Shown here one piece after another: positions 23,520 through 34,582 of a stretch of 64,000 nucleotides of DNA. The position numbers and the translations under genes are program-made. The stretch comes from Thuidium tamariscinum. Lineage: Eukaryota; Streptophyta; Bryopsida; Hypnales; Thuidiaceae. The stretch is from positions 2,294,001-2,358,000 of the forward strand of contig OX344754.2 of the NCBI GenBank assembly GCA_947034885.2, given 5' to 3'. A model generated the notes under the pieces. It saw only the letters and a program-made list of their open reading frames with translations, did no database searches and was not told where the DNA came from. The stretch's first letter is position 1. Every line of letters begins with the position of its first letter.

Positions 23520-24248
23520 GGGTCGTTGCAAGAAACACTTACCGGTTTTGGCTCAAAATGGCTCAAAATCAATGAGTCCTGTGAGTCCTGTGACCCTTTG
23601 AAATAAATTTTTTTTAAATTGAAAAAAATATGGATAATTTGAAGAGCAATGAGAATATTATGTCTCTTGAAATTCAGACCTAAGAAATTTTTTCTCTAAA
23701 TGTTATAGACAATGGAAAATGCAATGAAAATAGCTCTTTTTTCACTAATTTGGTAAAAATAGTCAAAAAATTCAAAAAAAGAAAATGAAAAATCCTTTTT
23801 TTCTTCAATTAAAGGTATTTCTTTTCCAACAAATTTCATATTTGGAAAAAATAAATTCTATTCTCTACACGTGCGCAAAGTCAGCCACTTTGACGACATG
23901 TGGAAGTTGGACAGTTTAATATTTTCAAAAATCCTTTTTAGGGATTGTGTAACTATACTATATATCTAAGCATGCCAATTTTCAGCTCAAAATTTGCATT
24001 TTTGGGTCAAAAATAGGACTAAAAACCCCCCAAAATGGCCAAGGTAGACAGCCAATCGGGGTCAGTTTAAAAATAGTAAACTAATTTTTAAAAAATTGAA
24101 GAAATTAAACAACATATAAAACTTTTGTGCTCACCTTCATTCCAAATTTCAAGTTGATAGGGCAAACTATGCAAAAGTTATAAGCAAAAAACTACCTGTT
24201 GGAAGTCAAGGGGACAAAAAATAGGACAAGTGTTTCTTGCAATCACCC
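23520..24248 (-). mobile_element. Family A non-autonomous DNA transposon, copy 2
   Basis: Begins GGGTCGTTGCAAGAAACAC and ends, reverse-complemented, GGGTGATTGCAAGAAACAC. It is flanked by 4-bp repeats ACCT (23516-23519 and 24249-24252). Length 729 bp. Same orientation as copy 1 (GCAAAAGTTATAAGC near the right end). It sits inside the decayed Harbinger block and is therefore younger than it. Confidence 0.85.
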
Positions 24249-24800
24249 ACCTCTTCAATTCCTTTCTTGTCTTTGCCAACATACTGTGGTTTTTATGCCT
24301 TTATGGTCCTTGCAATGCTATGTTTGTCATGCATGCTTTATGAAGCGTTAATGAGAAAGCAAATGTTGACATTATAATTTGTCCGTTTGCCAGAGGAGGG
24401 CTGTCTACTTTGCCAGCCAAAGATCAACATGAGGATCTATACCTACGGTATAGGCCGTCAGAGCTGCAAGGAGAAATGGATGGCGACGAGGACGTCACAA
24501 CCAAGGGATTCATTGCAGTAGGAACTTATGAGAGCACGGACATGGGACACACAAGGGTCACATGAAAGGCTGCAGTGCCTAGATTTGGTGACATGAATTT
24601 CGACACAAATAGCGTGGGAAGAGTGCATGACGACAGGGATGAGATGCAACATCATGGGTATGAAGATGTCACGACGCTTGAGAATCGCTATGGGAGGTAT
24701 GGATTGGACTCCGGCAATTTTGAAGACTCCTAGGGATGCCACACTGCAGGCAATGCGAACTTGGATTTGAATATTGCTTTCTTTGAATCCTAAATTCTCA

Positions 24801-25452
24801 ACCTCACTTAGAGCTTTAGACTGCCGTGCTAGCGAAAGCCTTCAGTCATTTCTGTGTATATCTGTATAGCGTTCTGAGTCTTGCGTCTAATTAGTATGTG
24901 AACGTCTTATTAGCTATGCATCGTATATATCCTACAAGTATCACTTGTAAGTAGAAAGCGTGTCAATTTTCTTGTGCATGACATGTCGCAAGTTCATTAT
25001 AGATTATAGGCGGAGACTTGGATCGATCTAAGCAGTCATAGTTGTAATTTGGTCTTTCGTCGTAAGTTGTTGTTGTTCTTTGATCTCTTGTAATAGATAT
25101 ACATGTACAAAGCTATGGCTATGTCAACAAGTGCATACAAGTTTCTCTCAACAATCTGCATATGAGTTTGTGTTAATTTCACCCCAACTTTTTCAGCCAA
25201 ACTAACTTTAATATCAACGAAGGAATCAAAGCAGATACTTCACATTCAGAAATTGTTCTCCGTCCACCACACCATAGTCGATCAGACCCATGTCAATCAA
25301 TCAATTAGAGTAACAGACTCCAATCCATCAAAGAATGAAGGCCCAATCAATTAGACACTCAGGCTCTAGTCAATTACAGAGGCAACCTTCACTTCATTTG
25401 ACACTTCTTGATCAAACCTTGTTGTTGACACTCTGAACATAGAGTTGCTATG
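24801..25452. other. Intergenic DNA, nothing assigned
   Basis: May include the unlocated right end of the Harbinger block. No gene recognised. Confidence 0.4.
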
Positions 25453-26864
25453 TGTGAGCCCTCGATTCGTCACCGGGGACTCACAAGTTCTTTTTTTAGA
25501 TTCCTACACAATCCAAGGCATAGTTAGGCCCATAAAACCCACAAAAGAGTATAAAATTGGTATTGGCATCCTACATACCAATATGCCATTTGGTCATTAG
25601 AAGGGGTTTGGGATAGTTTGTATCCAAAAAGGGTCTTGTCTTAGTCAAACAGATGTCAATCCAAAAGTAATGTGCAAGTTTAGGGTAAGAAGTCTAAAAA
25701 GGCCTTGCTAGGTTAGAAAGTCCTCATGGAGGAATCTAGGAGGGAATCCAGGAGGGAATCCCCCACTCCCCATAGCTTCAAAGAGAATACGGGCGGAATA
25801 CTAACCTTGGATTGCAGGTATCAGGCGTTTCCCTAATTCCAGGCACACGCAGTGGGGATGTCAGTTCACACCCTCTTGGGGGGATTCCATGGGTGGTCTC
25901 CTCCGAAGTTTGGAAATTTTCCAAGATATTATGGATATTTTCCCAGGCGGTCAACCGTGGCAGTCTTTGGGTGGGAATTTGCAAGAATATCCCAAAGTGC
26001 GATAAAATCCCACTAAAAATCTGGCGAGGCCGTCTCACACCAACGGAGTACTCCCCCAAGTTTCAAGACAAATTGATAGGCAGAAGACCCCGAATCGGCG
26101 ACATCCCTCAACAAATGGCAATTTAAATGACGGTATTGAAAGTTGACCGGCGTATTGGGGGCATACGACATCATATCGAGGCCTAATTTAAGTCTATTCC
26201 TACCTCTTTCTATCTACTTAAGAGCTTGGTGAAGGATTGGGGTCCAAAAAAAGTCAAACTCCCAAAGTTAGGAATCTATCCCAACTTTGACCTCAACCTA
26301 CACTATGTTTCGTTAAGATTTAGGGCATAATGTAAGAGGAAAGGGATTTTTTGAGGCTAACTATGGCCTTCCGGACCCAATGGCGCAATCCGTTTGCCAA
26401 TCGGAGTTAAACTCCAAAAGTTAGCCTTTTGGGAACAACACATGGAGGAGAAAATGGGGTTTAAGGCCCCCCAATGCAAATTTGAAGGATTTGGGCACCA
26501 ATGGCCGTGGGGAACATGTAGGGAACGTGTGGGGAACTTCGGGCACATGTGGGAGCAAGTACCACCTCAAAAAGTTAGTGGAGGAAGCTCCAAGTGCTTG
26601 GTGTAAGTAACTTTGAATTTTTAACTAAAAGTAGGTGGGAACACATGTGAACCACTCCCATGTGGGAACTTGTAGATTTTGGAAAGGTAGAAGTAGGTAG
26701 ATTGCAAGTTCTTGTAAGGTTTAGGTGAGATTTGAATTCTCAATTCAAATTACGTAGATCTTAAGTGGATAGTTGGATTTGGGAAGAATAAACATATACG
26801 GCCCACCTAAATTTCCTTATCTAGTTTTTCTTAGTAGATTAAGGGGGGGGGGCTCCCTTTTGAG

Positions 26865-26873
26865 TATAAAAGG
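26865..26873 (+). promoter_or_regulatory. TATA box of the putative LTR promoter
   Basis: TATAAAAGG is followed about 12 bp on by a pyrimidine-rich CTCCTCTCATTCTCTTTC stretch, a common plant start-site context. It probably belongs to the LTR. Confidence 0.5.
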
Positions 26874-27261
26874 GGCGGCATTCTCCTCTCATTCTCTTTC
26901 TTTCTCACTCTTTACAATTTGGGGTGAGTACTATTGGGACCGGGTTATGCCGGATTTCCTTTGGTTTGTTATGCCAAAAGAGCCTTTGATAGTTTTGGGG
27001 GGGTTGTTACACCCTTGGTATTTGTGGTTGTGGTTTGCACTTGGAGACTTGAGACCCTCCCAAGTTTGGTTGGCATTTATATAAGTTGATGTTTGGTTAC
27101 TTTTTGTGTTGTGGCACCATTGAAGGATGTTGTGAGAGAGGCTTGGGAGGAACCAAGGGGTTAACTAGTGAGGTGATTTCAAATGTATGTTGCTTATTGT
27201 ATCCACCCTCTTCTCCCTCTTCTCTTGATCATGGAGTTAAATTAGTCCTATGAAGGACGGC

Positions 27262-27395
27262 AGAGCTTTGACCCCCCTAGGTTCCTAGGAAAGCTAAAGT
27301 CTTAGTCAAGTGTCAAAAGCATTATCCTCATGGCGAAGCTTTGAACCCCCCAAGTCTTAGCGGGGTGTCAAAAGCAACCCTCCTTAGGTTAGTAT
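27262..27395. repeat. Two diverged tandem units
   Basis: AGAGCTTTGACCCCCCTAGG..GTCTTAGTCAAGTGTCAAAAGC is followed by a shorter version, GAAGCTTTGAACCCCCCAAG..TCTTAGCGGGGTGTCAAAAGC. This lies in the putative LTR downstream of the TATA box. Confidence 0.5.
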
Positions 27396-27719
27396 CAACG
27401 TTTAGCGTCCAACACGTTTGGCACTAATTCAACGTTTAACATCCAACAAAGTGACGATTAGGAGGCTCTTTAGGTGGAATGAATCTTGGCTACACCTTCG
27501 GTAAAGCCTTGCGTAGTAATTAGTTCAATTAAAGGGTGTAGTTAGTTAAAAAATTGGTACTTGTGAAAATCAGTAGTTTGGGTTTGGATGAGCTAGCACC
27601 AGCCAGCACCTAGCCAACCCCAGCCAAGTACCCCACAGTCCGCAGTCAAGCACCCCAGGGGCCTTGGGTCACAAAAAACTAGTTTAGAATTGAAAAAAGG
27701 GTAATTAGGGGAGTAGAAT

Positions 27720-27990
27720 AGGGATAGTTTAGAGGTAGAAAATAGTCTAAAGGATAGTTAGAAAGTGAAAATTAATTAAGGGGATAGTTTAGAGGTAGAA
27801 AATAGTCTAAAGGATAGTTAGAAAGTGAAAATTAATTAAGGGGATAGTTTAGAGGTAGAAAATAGTCTAAGGATAGTTAGAAAGAGGAAATTAATTAAGG
27901 GAATAGTCTAGAGGTAGAAAATAGTTTAAGGGATAGTTAGAAAGTGAAAATTAATCAAGGGGATAGTCTAGAATTAGAAAACAATTAAAG
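27720..27990 (+). repeat. 60-bp tandem repeat, four full units and a partial
   Basis: Units start GGGATAGT(T/C)TAGAGGTAGA near 27720, 27780, 27840 and 27899, with a partial unit from 27958. The first two are almost identical, so the latest duplication is recent compared with the 180-bp array at 1781. Confidence 0.85.
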
Positions 27991-28299
27991 AGGAATAAAT
28001 TTAAAGAAGTGGGACCATGAACCAATTGGAACCAAGAGATGGCTATGGTGGACATGGCGTGGGATGAAGCGGGACCGGAGAGCGCCGCCACACATGCATT
28101 GGAGGTGGGCTCCTAACCTTAACTCCTACCTTTCCTTCCTTGTACAAACATTTAGATCACGTAGGTGATTAGGAGGCGGTTAGGATCAAGGGCCGTAAGC
28201 TAATTATAATCAAGGACCGGCGATTAGCCAGTATGGAATGAACCAAAGGAACAACCATGAGTTAGAAGGGACAGTGGAAAAGAATGCGATACGTAGGAT

Positions 28300-28620
28300 A
28301 AAAAATACAATACATAGAGATAGATTAAACAAATACAATCCATAGAGTAGGCTAAACAAATACAATCCATAGAGTAGATTAAACAAATACAATACGTAGA
28401 GGTAGGGTAGGAAATACCATACATAGTGTAGATTAAAAGAATCCAAGATATAGAGGTAGGGTAGAAAATACCATACGTAGAGTAGATTAAAAGAATCCAA
28501 GATGTACAGATAGGGTAGAAAATACCATACGTAGAATAGATTAAAAGAATACAATTCATAGAGGTAGGATAGAAAACACAATACATAGGATATATTAAAT
28601 ACAAGACATCGAGTAGACCA
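28300..28620. repeat. Tandem array with units of about 57-60 bp
   Basis: Repeats built from TAGATTAAA(C/A)(A/G)AAT(A/C)CAA and TAGGGTAGAAAATACCATAC. On the minus strand the array gives long Tyr/Phe/Leu-rich frames with a repeated YVWYFLPYLYILDSFNLL-type unit; these are by-products of the array and are not supported as protein. Confidence 0.75.
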
Positions 28621-28629
28621 AAAGCATAA

Positions 28630-28978
28630 GAGGATTTTCAGCTGCTGTACAAGACTGCGAGTTCCCAAATGTTGGGAACGCATTGGGAACTCTGGGAACG
28701 CGATGTTGATGTGATCGAGCGACTGCCACGTCAGAAAATAATATTTTTTTATTAATTTAATTAAATATTAAATATTTTAAAAATATTTTTTGAAAAAAAA
28801 ATCATTTTTTTAAATCATTTTTTTTCTCTTTAATACATTTTGAAGTTTTTTGGAAAAAAAATTTTAATTTTTTTTTCAAAATTCAAAAATTCAGACCAGC
28901 AAGGGGTTGGTCTGCAGCAGTGGGAACAATTTCAGGGAACATCCCTGAAACGGTCTTCTAGGGGCCCAAAAATCCTCT
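28630..28978. mobile_element. Family D MITE, copy 1 (TA-flanked)
   Basis: Starts AGAGGATTTTCAGC after TA and ends, reverse-complemented, AGAGGATTTTTGGGCC before TA (28979-28980). It contains GAGTTCCCA..TGGGAAC near the left end and CTGAAACGGTCTTCTAGGGG near the right end, shared with the copies at 39769 and 44142. TA duplication points to a Tc1/mariner (Stowaway-type) origin. Confidence 0.75.
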
Positions 28979-29218
28979 TATGAATACGATACGTACGATG
29001 AGGTTAGTGAACATGGGGTAAAAATAAAAGCCCAATTGCATTGAGTAGGAGTAGGAAAGCATAATATAAGAACGGGGTCCAAACTACTTGCGTAGGCAAA
29101 GAAACAACACCTAAGTAGGATCAACCCATGCATTAGGATAGGTAGGTTAGTAAAAAGATTCATTGCTTGGAAGGCACAATGGATTGATGCTTAGACACCC
29201 ATAGGTAATAAGAATCAT

Positions 29219-29231
29219 TAGTACCAGAGCC
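29219..29231 (+). other. Possible tRNA-Met primer-binding site
   Basis: TAGTACCAGAGCC lies directly after the proposed LTR end. It differs from TGGTATCAGAGCC, the common plant primer site, at two bases. Confidence 0.4.
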
Positions 29232-29399
29232 TGGTTGTGATCGCTTGATTGCAAGGGTGGGGATAAAACGCCCACACTATGTTTGTTCAGTTTGAAGTAA
29301 TAGCAATATTGGAAGCTGCATCGACACTAAATTTTTCCTTAGCAACACACATAATAGAAAGTATTTTAGAAAAATAATTATTAAAATTGAAAATAAAGA

Positions 29400-29780
29400 A
29401 GTGGTTCCAACGTGTACCCTTTGAGGGTGTGGGGTGCTTTGGAACCAATTGTTCAACAAAACACACCCACATATTCTTGGAGGGTGGGGAAAATTATACA
29501 AGACTTTACATGTAAAAAATTAAGAAACATTTTTCTATGTATACCCTTTTAGAATGTGGGGTGCTTTGGAACCAATTGTTCAACAATGCACACCCATATA
29601 CTCTTGAAGGGTGGAGGAAATTATATGAGACTTCACATGTAAAAAATTAAGAAACCTTTTTCCATGTATAGTTGTATATTCTTTGAGAATGTGGGGTGCT
29701 TTGGAACCAATTGTTCAACAATGCACACCCATATTCTCTATAAGGGTGGGAAAATAATAAAAGACATTACATGTAAAAAT
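29400..29780. repeat. Three tandem units of about 127-135 bp
   Basis: GTGGGGTGCTTTGGAACCAA recurs near 29429, 29556 and 29691, each time followed by TTGTTCAACAA, CACACCCA(C/T)AT, GGGTGG and ACATGTAAAAA. Divergence is moderate. No coding frame crosses all units. Confidence 0.85.
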
Positions 29781-30362
29781 ATTGGATTACATAACATTTC
29801 ATTCAAACATAAATTTTGATATTCTAAAAATATTGAAACATAGCATGTCTATGTCATGCACATTTATAATGTAAAAGGTAAAGCTCTTATTGTTAATGTA
29901 GTAGTAAGTGCTCTTAGAAGTAGTTTATGAAAAGCAATATACTTCACTCTTCATTGTGCTTTTTCTAAATTCATGATAATGTAAAAGACAAAGCTTCTAT
30001 TTATAATGCATTAGGGATACATTGAAGTGGTTCCAAAATTTAATTCAATAAGAGGAAGTACACTTCACTCTTTCTTGTGATTTTCCAAATTTTTTGATGA
30101 TGTTGAACATATAGTTTCTATTTTTAATAACATACACTCAACTCTAAAATTTGTCTCTATTGTGAGGATAAAAAATAATGTGAAAACTTGTAAGAAATAG
30201 AAATACACTTACTTGAAAATTATATGTCATTTTGTATGAAGACCAAAAGTGTATATCTAAAGTTTTAAGGAAAAAACAGAGAGAAAAAAAGGGATTGAAG
30301 CTTAAAGAGGTGTAAGTCTTGAGCAATACCTGCTCTCGCTTCTATTGTGTGGGGCAATGTTG
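29781..30362. other. AT-rich DNA, nothing assigned
   Basis: Probably includes the 3' flank of the Harbinger transposase pseudogene; no terminal repeat was recognised. Confidence 0.4.
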
Positions 30363-33300
30363 TCAAGCCTCCGTGCTGGCTCCCTTCAATGACCACATAT
30401 ATTCAATCAGGTCACCTCGTAAGTTGTAGTAGGCATCTTCATGTTCAATATGAAAAGTGCCCATGACTAATTGGTCATACGTGAAGTCCCATTGCACATG
30501 TAAAAGTTGATGACTGTAGATTGGCAAATCAAGATCTTCATTTTCTTCATCTTCTAGAATCATGTTGTGTAAGATGTAGAAAGCCAACATGATGTTTGTA
30601 ATGCATTCCACACTCCATTGTTTGCAAGGATTTTGAATTATTGCGAAGTGCACTTGCAAAACCCCAAAGCAGTGTTCAACATCCTCGCGAGCGCTTTTTT
30701 GTTCTTTTGCAAAGTGCGCTTGCTTAGCATCATCAGGCGCAAGCAATGTTTGTACAAAGTGTCACAATCCGAAAATGTCCAAAATATAGTGTTATATTAT
30801 ATCTTGCTAGAATAATCCGATTCTTTGATTTTTTTTGAAGCTTAAACATAGGAGTAGGACAAATTAGAGCATTTTATTGTTTAAGGGGTTCCGAAACTAG
30901 AAATTCCAGAACTATGATCCATATTCCGGAAAATCCGAAAACAATCCGGAAAGAATCCGGATCCGGATTTCTAGGGATCCGGAAATTTAGGACTTCCGGC
31001 TGTGAATGTTCTAGATATGGATTAGCAAACCATAGGGTCTCTTGATTGAGACAAAATGGTTAAGGAGGAAGATTACATTCTTTGTCTTTACCGGAAACCA
31101 GAACCCAGATAGTAGTCCAAAAGTATTTTGGTACTATCAGCACTGGATCCGGAAATATTTAGGAACAGAAATGTTCCGTAAATATTGACGATTCAGATCC
31201 GGAATGGATCCGAAATGGACCCGGAATGGGAGATTTGGACCCAAGCGGCAATCAAGACTACTCTAGTTTACGAAGGCTTTTTGCGAAGACACCAGGGAGT
31301 CAAAGTGGGAGCAGTTTGAAGATGGCGCATTGGAAGAGGTAGCTAAAGGCTATTTCCACTTAGTTAAATTTTAGAATCTGAATCCGATTTTCCGAATGCG
31401 GATCCGGATTCCGGATTTCTAGGAGTTCCGGATTTTTAGGAGATCCGGATTTTTAGGGACAGTTGGTTGTGACCATTCCGGATATCTTGGGGTGTTCACT
31501 AATTGGTTGCCCTAATTTCCGTGGTTCCTTTTTGGCTTGTTAGGGCGTTGACTTTTGTTTTGATTTGGACTTTTAAGGGGCGGGCAAGTTAGTTGGCCTG
31601 TCATTCCTTCCTAGTGCATATTCCATTGTATTTCATTCCCTTCTTTAATCTGAACCGGCGGATGGACATTCCAGCTCTGACTTATGTTTGAGTCTCTCTT
31701 GGTGTGTTTGTTTGAGCGTTGAGAGGCAAGAAGGACGGGTGAGGAGGAATCCGGATACTTAGGCAACTGAGGTCTGAACTGAGTGACCAGTTTTTTAGAA
31801 CTTGGGTTTAGAATTGTGCGTTTGTGCGTGGAGCCTTTAATTCGTTGGAACGGCAATCCGGTGTGAGCGTGGAGGAGGTTTCGGAACCACGGGGGTGGAT
31901 CCGTGCGGAGCTAAGCAGCCGTCAAGAGGAAAGTTTCCGTCCACCGGAAGGTCTGCCAACCACTAAGTCGATCCACCGATCTAGGGAAGTACGTCCTTTT
32001 GGGCTTCGATGCCTTTGGATCTGTCGTTGTAGTAAGGGTGAGTGAAAGTAGTCTTGAGTGACCTACTAACCGGATTGGCCAAGATCCATCCGGGAAGTTG
32101 TGAGGATCCAGATCTGCCCCTAATGCAACATCGGATATATTTGGGTGTCTTTGTGTGTTTTGTTTGAGAGGAGAGAGCGTGAGGTTTACGAGTGGTAAGT
32201 CCCTACCCCTCTAAAGAACAAGAGAGGACCCCCTGAGGGTAAAACAGGGGTATCTAAAACTAATTATTGAGTGACGGAACCGGAATCCGGATTGAGACGG
32301 ATCTGGAAAAAGGTGTAATCCGGATCCGAAGCGGATCCGGAAAGAGTGGAGAGACGGATCCGGAATTCTGGGAAGGAATCCGAACACAAGGTTGTGTTCC
32401 GGAAGAAAGTAATAACTTAGGGATTTGGGGGGTGAAAAGCCTAGAAACCGGAAAACGCAACTATTAGTAACGTCTGGAATCTCCTGGGACGATATTCCGT
32501 GTCATATTATCACGTTTGGGTGTGATAAAGGTGCTTTCTGCTAGACTGCGCGTACGACACAAAGCAGGCCCAAGATGGATATATCCCATCCGCCAATAAA
32601 TAATAGCGGTTGTATTGGACTCCATTTACAATGAAATGCATATCATGTCTTTCACTGGTGAGCATATTACACACAAGAGGGCTTCGATTTAGAACATTTA
32701 TATCATTGTTGGCACCAGGAATCCCGAAGAAAGCATGCCAAATGCGCAAATTCCTGTCTACCACAGCTTCCAAAATGATGGAGTTGTAGCCATCCCTATT
32801 TCCACAATCTTCTTGCCATGCCACTAGGCAGTTTTTCCATTTGTAGTGCATGCAGTCAATGGAAGCGAACATTCCTGGCCAACCTTGTTCTACATTGATA
32901 GCCATTTGTTTTTGTAAGTCTGCTCAAGTAGGCTGCTTCAAGTAAAAAGGCCCAAATTTTGCACGAACTGCTTTGCAAAAGCGTTTCATTATCTCTATTG
33001 TTGTTGATTCTACTAGTTTGCAATATTCATCTACAGCATCAGCACTAATCGCATACGCCAGCATTCGCAGAGCAGCTGTGCATTTCTGCAATGAAGAAAG
33101 ACCTAATTTCCCAACAGCATCATGTTTATGTACAAAGTATCTGTCATAGGCACAAACCCCATCCATAATAGACAAGAACAACTCCCTCCTCATTCGAAAG
33201 CAACGCTTGAACATTGATGGGCCATAAACGGGGTTTTCAGTAAAATAATCTACAAAAAGTCAATCGTGCCCATCTTCTCTGTCTCTATCTAAATTGCCCC

Positions 33301-33475
33301 GTTGACCTGGCTGTGATCCTCTAACTGGATTAGCAGGGATAGAACTCCCAGGCCTCTCAATATGACGTAGAAAAGAACTAAAAATTATATCTTCAATCTC
33401 TTCATCTTCATATAGCTCTCGTTGTTGGGCTGCTAATCTTTCACACCAAGAGGCCATTCTTAATGAAATATGCAA
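30363..33475 (-). pseudogene. PIF/Harbinger transposase, split by an LTR-like insertion
   Basis: Three minus-strand pieces are collinear with Harbinger (HARBI1-type, DDE_Tnp_4) transposases. 33475-32924 gives the N-terminal part (ERLAAQQRELYEDEE, then FKRCFRMRRELFLSIMDGV, LGLSSLQKCTAALRMLAYAI). 32905-32526 holds the nuclease core with SIDCMHYKWKNC (first Asp), GANNDINVLNRSP (second Asp) and YYLLADGIYPSWACF. 30759-30363 holds EDVEHCFGVLQVHFAI (the Glu of DDE) and LHNMILEDEENED. The first two pieces are in one frame, with TGA stops at 33262-33260 and 32926-32924 where the family usually has Arg (CGA), consistent with CpG decay. The gene is interrupted at 30760-32525 by an LTR-like sequence with a 5-bp duplication. 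All three catalytic residues remain, but the gene is dead. Family terminal repeats were not found. Confidence 0.85.
30760..32525. mobile_element. Solo-LTR-like insertion, 1.77 kb, rich in CCGGAT words
   Basis: Starts TGTCACAATCCGAAAATG and ends TTTGGGTGTGA, near-mirror ends of the TGTCAC..GTGACA type common in Ty3 LTRs. It is flanked by CAAAG (30755-30759) and TAAAG (32526-32530), a 5-bp duplication with one change. It contains no gag or pol and so looks like a solo LTR, a fossil. Two stretches (about 30895-31460 and 32275-32400) are packed with GGATCCGGA/TTCCGGAT words. The frames inside it follow from these words. Confidence 0.6.
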
Positions 33476-34498
33476 TAAATGCTTGAAGCTAATGACAAAA
33501 CAATCTACATTACAGGAAATGTTGTTAGTAAATTTGAAGTAGCAGTATTTCTCTTTTAATTCTTACATTGTATGAATCTGTAGCGATGACCACCTAATAT
33601 TTTTCAACTCCATTGTATATGACATGTATGAAAAAAATGAAAAAAAAGAAGTGAAAACAACATGTACATGTTCAAGGAAGAGCAAAGGAGGGGCACAAGT
33701 GAATAATGTATGCAAGAAAAAACCTTTACAAATGATGTGCAAGTTCTTTAAAATGAAGATGAAGCTAATGGCAGTGTGCTCTAGAACTTTTTGCGCCACA
33801 ACTCCTTCTGTTTTTCTAGGCACATGAAATGTCCATAGTGCTTTCAAATAATGGGAAACTAAAAGCCTATAGGAAGAAATTTGGTCCACAATTGTAGCAC
33901 AAATGAACTTCTAATGTAATGGAATTCCACAAAGAAAAGAACAAAAGAGTTTCTTAAAAGGTAGGATTCATGAAAATTATTTCAAAAAAGAAACAAAGCA
34001 AACATGCTATACCTTGACACTATTGCATGTACTATTTTATAGCGCAATTGTATTTTGAAAGGTAAACATAGTATATTGTAAGTTCAATTGTTGGCTACAA
34101 CAAGCCTTGCCCTTTGTAAATAAAGGCAATATTGAAATAAACAAAGCTTGTCATTCAAATATCATAAATGAAGGTCAAATTAAGTGAGTAGATGCCAAAA
34201 TAGAATATTGAGATCCAATTTTTACAAGTACACAATACCTTGCACCAATCAATAGATCCCATAAGGTGCATTTTTGAAAACGAACAATTTATGTAAGATA
34301 CTACCTCTATATAAGGTATTACTTTGAAATACAATTCTTTATAGAAGAAACCACCATATTTCATGTGACTATTCTTTAGTCTTTTTTTAGAAAAAATCAT
34401 GGTTGGCATGCAACAAAACAATTAGTATTTTTATATTAGTTATAATGTCCAATGAAACATCTAGATGTTACATAGGATGTTCTATTTGACATATATTT

Positions 34499-34502
<4 letters not shown>
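33476..34502. other. AT-rich DNA upstream of the transposase remnant, nothing assigned
   Basis: No inverted repeat matching the far side of the Harbinger remnant was recognised; overlapping frames on both strands have no protein-like features. Confidence 0.4.

Positions 34503-34581
<79 letters not shown>
34503..34581. repeat. (TA)n microsatellite, about 78 bp
   Basis: An uninterrupted TA run, likely variable in length and prone to cruciform formation and assembly error. Confidence 0.95.

Positions 34582-34582
<1 letters not shown>

Larger units (their letters stand above)
21161..24800 (+). mobile_element. Decayed PIF/Harbinger element carrying the Myb-like partner gene
   Basis: The left end reads GAGCATCTCTATGGC next to TTA (21158-21160), like the Tourist end at 10896. 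The block is richer in G+C than its flanks and holds several plus-strand protein-like pieces: about 21427-21761 (MAGGQEVLGGGRLNNDYVSN..), the Myb/NAM-associated piece at 22485-23370, and about 24380-24733 with a tail ending in LDLNIAFF. A family A element interrupts it at 23520-24248. The right terminal repeat was not found, so the end given is approximate. No transposase frame is present. Confidence 0.55.
25453..29217 (+). mobile_element. Probable long LTR of a fossil LTR retrotransposon
   Basis: The left part starts TGTGAGCCCTCGATTCGTCA, a plausible LTR start in TG. A TATA box lies at 26865, tandem repeats at 27720 and 28300, and the proposed right end (AATCA, 29213-29217) is followed at once by GTACCAGAGCCTGG, close to the TGGTATCAGAGC site complementary to initiator tRNA-Met. 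A second copy of the right-end sequence (TTCATTGCTTGGAAGGCAC) occurs at 39617. A family D element is inserted at 28630. No gag or pol follows, so what is visible is a partial, broken element. The left boundary is the weakest part of this call. Confidence 0.4.

Noticed and set aside
25778-26126. Overlapping plus and minus frames of about 100 codons
   Set aside because: Both strands are open because of composition; no domain text; they lie inside the putative LTR.
28210-28683. 157- and 126-codon Tyr/Phe/Leu-rich minus-strand frames resembling a repeat membrane protein
   Set aside because: They are translations of a tandem DNA array in two frames at once, with no start context or homologue; they extend into a family D element.
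34503-34581. TA run as a regulatory or matrix-attachment site
   Set aside because: A plain microsatellite; nothing nearby depends on it.
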